Positions 19,464-26,700 of a stretch of 64,000 nucleotides of DNA are shown here, one piece after another. Made by a program: the position numbers and the translations under genes. Below the pieces are notes generated by a model. It did not search any database, was not told the origin of the DNA, and saw only the letters and a program-made list of their open reading frames with translations. The first letter of the stretch is position 1. The number at the start of each line of letters is the position of its first letter. The DNA comes from Citrobacter arsenatis (GTDB lineage: Bacteria > Pseudomonadota > Gammaproteobacteria > Enterobacterales > Enterobacteriaceae), in NCBI RefSeq assembly GCF_004353845.1, contig NZ_CP037863.1, positions 62,001-126,000 of the forward strand, written 5' to 3'.

Positions 19464-19966
19464 TACAACAAGGCAAATATCAAGGTATTTGTCCCCCGAG
19501 CAGACAAAAGTTCACTCACCAGAATAAATGCAGCAAGGGAAAGACCGCTCAGGCCTGCAAACATGTATCCCGAGTAAAGCTGATAGGCTGACTGGATATG
19601 CTCACGGGTCGATTTTTTCTGAAACAGGACACTGATCAGACCGACAACTAATGGAAATACAATACCAATGATGGTTAATTGTCCCCCCAGTAGATCGGAG
19701 AGCCCCTGCGGGAGCATTTCAATTCCCTTAAAATACTTCTTGCCAAATGGGGCCAGAAGCGGCCTCAGATACAAACAGGCAAGAACAATCATTATTGCAC
19801 CAGCCCAGAGAATCAGCATAGCCCGCCCATAGTATGTAGAGCACCAGGCCAGCAGGCGTTCAAAAATATTCCAGCGATATTTTTGATATTCAGAATTCAT
19901 ACGTAAATTATGTCTGAGTTCAGCATCAACCAGACTGGTCACGCTTTTAAACAGTTTGCGAAACAT
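19463..19966 (-). CDS. Unknown 167-residue multi-spanning membrane protein
   Basis: It has a charged N-terminus (MFRKLFKSVTSLVDAELRHN) and three hydrophobic segments at about residues 50-70, 93-115 and 132-152, the middle one being LTIIGIVFPLVVGLISVLFQ followed by KKSTRE. The helix pattern faintly recalls the membrane part of DUF2254 proteins, but the similarity is too weak for a family claim. It is the first gene of a two-gene operon with the 875-residue protein. The pair could be an exclusion, stress or defence module; nothing in the sequence decides this. Confidence 0.78.
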   Translation of the reverse strand: MFRKLFKSVTSLVDAELRHNLRMNSEYQKYRWNIFERLLAWCSTYYGRAMLILWAGAIMIVLACLYLRPLLAPFGKKYFKGIEMLPQGLSDLLGGQLTIIGIVFPLVVGLISVLFQKKSTREHIQSAYQLYSGYMFAGLSGLSLAAFILVSELLSARGTNTLIFALL

Positions 19967-20285
19967 AAGTAACCTTCATAACTGGATTTATCCAATGATT
20001 TTCACTGGCAGAATGATACGTTGATTTACTTATTTTTAGTTGTATTTTTATTGCCTTACAGGCAATTAGTATTTCAGCTGGGTGAGGAACGTACAATTTA
20101 AAAAGGCAGTTCTGAAGGCAGGTATGAAGTCTCTTTGAAATTCGGCCGCCCCATACAACTCGGAGCATGACCATGAAAATGCTCAGTCAGACAGAAGATG
20201 ATCTGACGCGAGTCAGTCATTAACCCTTTCTTGCTCCAGTTAGGCACAATAACTAAACGACTTTATCCCGATGCGCCGTAAAACT
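19967..20285. other. AT-rich promoter region of the unknown two-gene operon
   Basis: No gene seen. The segment contains the presumed promoter for the operon at 16836-19966 and separates it from the small AriR-like gene. No clear operator or repeat was found. Confidence 0.35.
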
Positions 20286-20501
20286 CTATCCTTGCCTGGC
20301 GTTCAGTAAATCAATGGCCAGTTGAAGATAAAGCACCTGGTCTGGCTCCCACTTCCCGGGGTCTGCAAGCTCGTTACGGAGCACAGCAACAATGTTTTCG
20401 CGATGTGAGTCGTGCCCGGCTTCGGCCAGGGCAAAAACAATATTGCCCACCACTTGGCACATTTCTTCATGCTGACGCATGAAGGTGTCTGAATACTTCA
20501 T
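20286..20501 (-). CDS. AriR/YmgB-like small regulatory protein
   Basis: 71 residues beginning MKYSDTFMRQHEEMCQVVGN from the ATG at 20499-20501, with a GGGAGG RBS just upstream; the frame extends further but that part lacks an RBS. The alternating helical pattern QVVGNIVFALAEAG...RENIVAVLRNEL...YLQLAIDLL resembles the AriR/YmgB/YcgZ family, two-helix dimers that act as connectors to the Rcs phosphorelay and affect biofilm and acid resistance. The assignment rests on short similarity only. It stands alone downstream of the replication region. Confidence 0.6.
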   Translation of the reverse strand: MKYSDTFMRQHEEMCQVVGNIVFALAEAGHDSHRENIVAVLRNELADPGKWEPDQVLYLQLAIDLLNARQG

Positions 20502-20832
20502 CCGGACCTCCCTGAAAATACCTTTATTTTCAGGTGTGATTATGCCGCAAAGCGGCATAGAGGCGCCAGCAAATGATAAATATGGCACTGTCGCTGAATG
20601 GCGCCGTAGCCCGGCGTAGCCGGTTGATCGATAGAAGATCACTATTAACCCCCCATCCCTGTAAAGCTAAAACCCGCGGTCATATGGCTCAGGTGTTGAT
20701 GTGCGCCGTCGGAGTGGTCCCGACAAGGGTTTCCCGCAGTCGGGGCGTATCTCCGCGTTAGCGGGCCGTGAGGGCCGCTTACGGGCGTGTACGCAAGACC
20801 TTAAGCGATACTTCTTACAGCGCCGTTAATTC

Positions 20833-20961
20833 TAGTTACAACATCCAGCATTAAAAGCGATGTAGTTCCCGGCCTTCGGCCGGGGCGGCGGCGCTTTTCA
20901 GTGGTGGGGAGGGGCTGGGTGGGCACTGGTTTTTGGCTAAATATCTTGGATGTTGTAACTA
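20833..20961. repeat. 15-bp perfect inverted repeat around a GC-rich 99-bp loop
   Basis: TAGTTACAACATCCA at 20833-20847 is repeated exactly in inverted form at 20947-20961. The enclosed segment contains a smaller hairpin, CCGGCC/GGCCGG near 20871-20884. It lies in the non-coding region downstream of repA on the repA strand. It could be a replication-termination, resolution or packing site of the origin region; none of these is shown. Confidence 0.6.
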
Positions 20962-20989
20962 TTTTATGATGTCTTTTGCCCGCCACTTG

Positions 20990-21210
20990 TTGGCGGGAGG
21001 TACCTTTGCCTTTTCCGAACCGGCGCGGACGTCAGTCCGCTGCAAGGGCGGTCATTCTCATGAGCCTGTCCACAGGGCGGGCGACGAACAGGTTATATAT
21101 TTATAAGAGAGAAAGATTATGTATTTAAAAGAAGTACAGAGCAGGTTTTTAAAGGAAACCACGCACATTGAAAGTACACCGACGAGCACTCTGAAAGCAT
21201 AACGGTTTTA
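20990..21210. other. Probable IncFII oriR region downstream of repA
   Basis: In IncFII plasmids the origin lies a few hundred bases downstream of repA. Here that place has a DnaA-box-like TGTCCACAG near 21067, a very AT-rich stretch TTATATATTTATAAG next to it (about 21092-21106), and GC-rich flanks. This fits an origin with a DnaA site beside a melting region. The limits given are approximate. The rest of the 900-base gap (20502-21419) holds the inverted repeat at 20833-20961 and no convincing gene. Confidence 0.5.
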
Positions 21211-21419
21211 ACTTTATGTAAATTTCCCTTGCAGTTATATGTTGATAACTCAATCTGGCGACCGCAAACAGAGTCGACGGATGAATCTCGGGCCACTGCA
21301 GGTGAATTTCAGTGCATTTTTGAAGTTAAAACAGCGCGGATTGGGTAGATTAACAGACATGAGAGAGGTACAGACGTGAGAAATCCTCCGGCGTCAGCCG
21401 GATTTTCAGTCAGGAAAAG

Positions 21420-22277
21420 CTATATGGGGACGGTGGCCAGTCGCGTGTAGTTGTTGCCGCGCGACATCAGCATGCGCTCTGTGACACGCCGCTCAAGTTC
21501 CCGTTTTATCGCATCTCCGCTTCCTGTAAAGCGACCGCTGGCGAGTTCTCTCGTCAGTTGCTGCTTCACCAGGGTTTCAATGTCCTTGCGGGTTCTGTCG
21601 ACATCACGTCGCGCCCGTGCGCGCTTCAGTCCGTGCTGTTTACGTTCCGACTGATAGCTGCGGAACCGCTCGCGTACAAACCGCCAGGCCTTCGCTATCA
21701 GTTCATCCATCTGCAGCGGCTCCAGGCTCTGCTTTTTACGCAGCTTGTTTTCCCACTCAACGCGGCTGCGGCGCGCAGCCAGTACAGCCACGTCAGAAAC
21801 ATCGAGCGCGGAAAACAACGCCGGCGTAAAGGTGATATCGGTCGGAATATTGCAGCCAATCTGCGGATCATATTCTGTCTGGTACGTTATCAGCCCCAGC
21901 TCAGCCAGAAACTTCAGTGCGCGTGTGGCACGGGTGATGGACAGATTACCGCTTTTCGATTCCGTGGCCAGGCCGCACTCGATGGCCAGATTGGTAATGG
22001 AGCGCTGAACGCGATTAGCCAGGGGGTCGTAGTGGAAGCATAACCCCTGCATCAGCGCATCGATGGCCCGACGACGCAGTACCGGCGGCATACGCTGCCG
22101 TTTACCCAGCGATCGCATAAATGCCACATGGATGGAAAAATCAAAACGGGATGTAAAACCTTCGGCTTTCGCCATCAGCTTACGACAGAACGGCAGAGTC
22201 TTTTTGTCCTCTCGCGGAGTGAACTCCGGCTCAGGATTTTTGACCTGTCTGTAAAAGGTAGGTTTTTTCTCAGTCAC
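21420..22277 (-). CDS. repA: IncFII-family replication initiator RepA
   Basis: 285 residues starting with GTG at 22275-22277. It has the RepFIIA signatures [62 protein letters not shown] and a basic C-terminal region ([27 protein letters not shown]). It binds the origin and recruits DnaA/DnaB in cis. Its start is embedded in the end of a 17-codon leader peptide, the classic IncFII coupling, and an antisense RNA lies just upstream, so its synthesis is limited post-transcriptionally. Length and motifs look intact. Confidence 0.95.
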   Translation of the reverse strand: MTEKKPTFYRQVKNPEPEFTPREDKKTLPFCRKLMAKAEGFTSRFDFSIHVAFMRSLGKRQRMPPVLRRRAIDALMQGLCFHYDPLANRVQRSITNLAIECGLATESKSGNLSITRATRALKFLAELGLITYQTEYDPQIGCNIPTDITFTPALFSALDVSDVAVLAARRSRVEWENKLRKKQSLEPLQMDELIAKAWRFVRERFRSYQSERKQHGLKRARARRDVDRTRKDIETLVKQQLTRELASGRFTGSGDAIKRELERRVTERMLMSRGNNYTRLATVPI

Positions 22278-22323
22278 ACCGACCTTTTCTTATGGCGGTC
22301 GGGTGTTGTTTTATATGGTGCAT
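22270..22323 (-). CDS. tap: RepA leader peptide (Tap-like), 17 residues
   Basis: ATG at 22321-22323 opens the frame [17 protein letters not shown], which ends with TGA overlapping the repA start region (leader stop 22270-22272, repA GTG 22275-22277). A TAA lies two codons upstream, so no longer form exists. Ending in CD immediately over the repA start is the usual pattern for Tap/RepA6 leaders, whose translation opens the repA RBS. The frame is short, so the call rests on position and overlap. Confidence 0.7.
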   Translation of the reverse strand: MHHIKQHPTAIRKGRCD

Positions 22324-22354
22324 GCGTTATAATCCTTCACAGGCAACGCGCCTG

Positions 22355-22416
22355 CTTTTGGACCCCCTGATCTCTGTCTGATTCCGCCAAGACTCTACAG
22401 ATTTCGGGGGGTTTGT
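22355..22416 (+). ncRNA. copA: CopA-like antisense RNA (main stem-loop)
   Basis: On the plus strand, antisense to the repA leader, arms at 22362-22376 and 22398-22412 form an imperfect stem (ACCCCC paired with GGGGGGT, plus TCTGT with ACAGA) around a loop containing CCGCCAAG. The complementary target loop reads CUUGGCGG, containing the UUGGCG U-turn motif typical of IncFII CopT. A short T-rich tail follows the 3' arm, consistent with a terminator. The 5' end and promoter are not determined. It would repress repA by blocking leader-peptide translation. Confidence 0.7.
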
Positions 22417-22429
22417 GCATTCAGGCTCC

Positions 22430-22884
22430 GGAAAACTTTCCGTCACCTGTTCCTGAGCGTCTTATGGACACGCTCCCATCCACGTTCCTGCTTTCGGAAG
22501 TCCGCATTTCTTCCGAAATAAAGTTTTACCCCTCTCTGCCTCACCACAAAGCAGCCAATAAAGTTTGGATTAGGGCGTAAATCTAAAATTATTCAACAGA
22601 ATACCCCACCACAAGGTATCTGTACGTCCGGGAAGTTTACCTTTTCACTCGTAAATTTTCCATACGAAAAGATCGCGGATCGTGACAGAAACCCATAGGA
22701 TCACGTTTAGCTGAGCAAGAAACGTTCGAACTTCCAAAGGGGAATGTGAGAATCCTTCGCGGTGCTTTACGCAGGATAGGCCCCCAGACGCGCAATAATA
22801 GGGTTCTGTTTTGGCAGGATACGTACCGGCATTATCAGACAACGTTTTCTGGCGGGAAACCGATGTCAGGCCGGGAGCATGGTG
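22430..22884. other. repA/copA promoter region; no copB gene seen
   Basis: This stretch upstream of the repA leader should hold the repA and copA promoters. I see no open frame resembling the CopB/RepA2 repressor that normally lies here in IncFII replicons. A 65-codon minus-strand frame (22645-22842) has no recognisable features and is not called. Confidence 0.4.
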
Positions 22885-23667
22885 TTATCTGGAGGCTTTT
22901 TCGATAGCAGACTGCAGTTTTTCTGACGGAACAAAACCAGGGAATACGGTGATTTTTTGGGAAGACGCACCACTGACGGGCATGACAATGATACCCGGAG
23001 TGCCGGTTAGACCCAGTTTGCCTGCCAGTTCCTTGTTTCGGGAAAGCGTCGGGGTAAAATCTTCTCTTCGCGGATCCATCCAGCCCGCCTGACGGGAAGC
23101 CTCTGAAATATCGTCGGCGCTTAGTCTTCCCTCATCATGGCCAGTTCTGTAAATGGCTCTGTGGTATGTCATATACCCTTCAGCCCCCTTTTGCTTCCAG
23201 ACCGATAACCCACGTTCAGCCGCCTTCAGGGAGTTTTCCCAGCGATCACCAAAGATTGGCAATTCTTTAAATACATACCGAACATCAGGATACGTCTGCA
23301 TAACTTTTTCTAGGGCAGGTGCCAGCTTGCTGCAAAACACGCACTGGTAATCAAAAAATGTTATGACGGCTACTTTCGCGCGCTCTGGCCCGATAACGGG
23401 TGTGTCGGAATCATTCAATAACTCTCTCTGGTTGTTCATCACACGGCCGGCATAACGCAGCTGTTCCCGCTGTAGTTGATGTTCCTGAAGTTTTTTACTC
23501 ACCGTGACCAGCACGTCGGGATGAGCCACCAGGTAGTCTGCTGCAATTTCACCAATTCTGGCTTCCTGCTCAGGTGTAAATGGAGACGGCTGCGCTGAAG
23601 CCTGTGCGACTGGATTTACAAAACAGGATGTTGCAACGATAAACAGGGATAAGTTCGTTCTCTTCAT
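22885..23667 (-). CDS. Periplasmic DsbA/ScsC-like thiol oxidoreductase
   Basis: 260 residues with a signal peptide ending near AQASA. The region EQEARIGEIAADYLVAHPDVL followed by a helical QEHQLQREQ segment resembles the N-terminal oligomerisation part of ScsC/Com1-type proteins. The thioredoxin fold with inserted helices carries the active site C109-V-F-C112 in FFDYQCVFCSKLAP and the cis-Pro loop TGTPGI. It should make or shuffle disulfides in the periplasm. It is 33 bases downstream of traI on the same strand, at the end of the transfer operon, where F has traX and finO. It may serve disulfide-rich transfer proteins such as TraN and TraU. Confidence 0.85.
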   Translation of the reverse strand: MKRTNLSLFIVATSCFVNPVAQASAQPSPFTPEQEARIGEIAADYLVAHPDVLVTVSKKLQEHQLQREQLRYAGRVMNNQRELLNDSDTPVIGPERAKVAVITFFDYQCVFCSKLAPALEKVMQTYPDVRYVFKELPIFGDRWENSLKAAERGLSVWKQKGAEGYMTYHRAIYRTGHDEGRLSADDISEASRQAGWMDPRREDFTPTLSRNKELAGKLGLTGTPGIIVMPVSGASSQKITVFPGFVPSEKLQSAIEKASR

Positions 23668-23700
23668 AAACGGTTTCTCGATTTCTATAGGGGATGGGGA

Positions 23701-26700
23701 TTAGCGTTCTTTCTGGATGGTACGTGTCAGTGACTGTTCTTCACGCTCCGGTAAACGACCGTGTTCAATACTGTTTGTCTGTCGCGCTATATCTCGTTCA
23801 TTACGGGCCAGTTCAGTCACCTGGCGGGATACACCAGAGATATCCGCACCACGTCCGGCATCAATCTCCTGCCCGGCACGCAGTAATTTTGCCGGATCAA
23901 TCTCCTGACGTTCCTCTGAGGACGCGATACTTCTGAGGATATTTTTATCGGGTTCAGGAATGTCTTTTTGTCCATCAGCACCATAAATCTCCGGTTTGAT
24001 GTTCAGCTCTTCTCCGGTCGGCTGAATTATCTTCACTGACAGCGGCTCTGCAGCTTCTCCCGATGATTTCCCGGCGTCGGCCGCCAGTGACTCTTCTGTA
24101 CGCTTTCGGGCTTCGTCCTGTTCACGAATATGACTGATATCGACTGCGGAATTTTTGTCGGCGTTCTGTTCGGTTTCAGGCAGAATAATTTCTGAGGATT
24201 CACGGCTGACACGTTGTACACTGATTTCTTCGTTCTCACGTCTTTCTCCGCCACTGACTTTAATCAGTTGTGCAGAAAGAGACTCAGTGCCAACCTGCCA
24301 GAACACACCATCTTCCGGTCGATTGCGAACGGCATCGAGCGCAGCCGAAAGCTCACTTACAACGACCGTATTCCCCGACTTACTTCGCTGCAACAACGCT
24401 CCGCGGCCACGTTCACTCATCACCATACGTGTCTCGCCATGTGTCAGCCTCCCTTCATTGCTCGCAACCAGAGAAACCAGCACCAGGCCTGAACTTTTGC
24501 CGTTGTTATCATAGACAGGCAGAGCGAGCGCAGGCTCTGGAAAGCGTCGGGTCGCTGGGATGATTTTCGCGGTAAGTGATGAGTCATGCATGTTCTGGTG
24601 TCGCAGCCAGGCTCGTCCAATGGCCGTCTTACTGACGGGTTGCCCCATTGACCAGATAGCTTTTGCCTGTTTACGCTGTGTTTCTGGCGCAAGCGCATCG
24701 TGGGCGGTTTTGATGTCACGCTCCGGGGATTTAACCGCGTTAATCCAGTCCTGCTTACCGTCTGTATAAATCTGGACGTGCTCCTTCACACGCGAAGCTG
24801 ATATGTAAAATGCCCTGCGGGTAGCCAGAGCCTTACGCCCTTCTTCTGTGCCCTCCAGTGTTATCACGTAATCGGTACTGGCACCTTGTGCGCCATAGCC
24901 GGTTACTGCCCAGCCGTAGTCTATATGCTGCTGTGCGCGAACGTCTTTCGGGTTAATGGTTGTGTGACCTTTCTCGCCCTTAAGCCTGATATCACCTGTC
25001 TCACTGACAGATTCGACAGTATATCGCTTATTCGCTGTCTGACCCAGATCACGATCGGTCGCCGTAAATTTCAGTAAATCTCCGGCTCTGACTTCTATCT
25101 CCCGACGGTGAAACAGCTGCACGTCACCAGTAATAAGCTCCCGGGGTGAATAGAGGCCAATCCGGCCTTCTTCATCACGTACTGTTACGGTTCTGCCATT
25201 ACGGTCAACGGCGAGGACATCCTGATAACGATCGCCACGTTTCACCACCATTCCCGACTGCCAGGCCTGAGTCTGGTTGAACTCATGACGTGTATGCGTG
25301 ATTTTCTCAAGCACAGGCACTCTGACCGCTTTCTCTCCCAGCTCTCCCCGTTCTGCCAGCGTGGCATGAATGCCGGCATTTACTGCTCTGCGGTCGGCGT
25401 TAAGCTGTGTAATGATAAGAGTGCGATCACGTGCATCCTGCGTCCGGCCCGTCCAGTCAGCCACAATATCATCCACCGGCGTGGTCGTTTCCTGAAAGAC
25501 ACTGTCAGGCACGATCGCATCCACATCGCGCGAAACGCGGTCACCGGGCTGACTTTCAATTCGTTTCAGGGCTGCATCAATACGATTATCGATAATGTCA
25601 TGCACCGCCCCTCGCAGCTGGGCATCTTTCTGACGAACTATCTCCTTCATGATGGCCACGTCCATCGGACTGCGTTCCTGCATCAGTTTAAAAGGCGCGC
25701 CAACATCGACAGACTCAAACTGGTCGATGTCCCCCATTGAAACAGCGCGACCTCCCCCTGCAGCAATCGCCTGAAATAGCGCGGCTGTATCCTGGTTTCC
25801 TGCCATTGAAGATTCATCAATAAGGAACACCTGCCCTTTATAGTCAGGTTTCTCACCACCGGCGGTCGCCTGTTCATGTTCCACAATAAAAGATTTAATG
25901 GTCTGTGCCCGAACGCCTACATCACTCATCTCCTTCACTGCCTGGTGTGTCGGTGCCAGACCTGTCAGTACCGGACGTACACCTGCAGGAAGAGTATCCA
26001 GTGCGGCAATAACAGCCTTAATTTGTGTGGTTTTCCCTACCCCTGCATACCCCTGAATTCCGATAAACTGGTCGGTACTGCCAAGCACCAGGGTGGTAGA
26101 TTTTCTCTGACCATCAGTCAGGCCACTCATGACGGCTTCAGGGACATGGTCAAGTAGCGGTAGCTGCGTGTTTTTCCCCTGATCCACAACGCGCAGAATT
26201 GCCTTTTCCATCTCCCATGTTGAACGGGCAACCAGCTTAGGCTCCCCGCTGAGTGAAACCTGCAACAGTTCACCGGTTTTAAGCATCGAGTTAATTTCAT
26301 CCCCGATGGCATCCAGGTCAGGGTGGTATTTCACAGCATCTTTTGCCAGAACCAGTGGGCTGAACGTCACCGTTCTCTGGTCGTTGACCGCACGCCAGAC
26401 AGCAAGCCCTGCCTCTGTACGAACGCTGTCCTGCAGGGTTTCAACCGCACTACTGACGTTATCCTGTCCACTGAGTGTGCGGACCAACTGCACAGGGGAC
26501 ACATTCGTTTTCATCCTCTGCAACCGTGCTTCAGCTCTGTCCTGCACTTCAGCTGTAAAAATTTCCGCCCTGTGACCACTTTGCGCCAGAGAGTTAACCG
26601 TCTGACCTGATATATCCCGAGTGTTCAACGCGGCCAGAACCACACCACGGTCATTATCACGCCCACCGGGCGCACTGACGTAAGCATGGGTCACATACAA

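Noticed and set aside
21119..21202. 27-residue open frame (MYLKEVQSRFLKETTHIEST...) in the origin region
   Set aside because: Lies across the AT-rich origin segment, has only a weak RBS and no recognisable similarity.
22645..22842. 65-codon minus-strand frame upstream of the repA control region
   Set aside because: No RBS, no resemblance to CopB or any other family, and it overlaps the probable promoter area.
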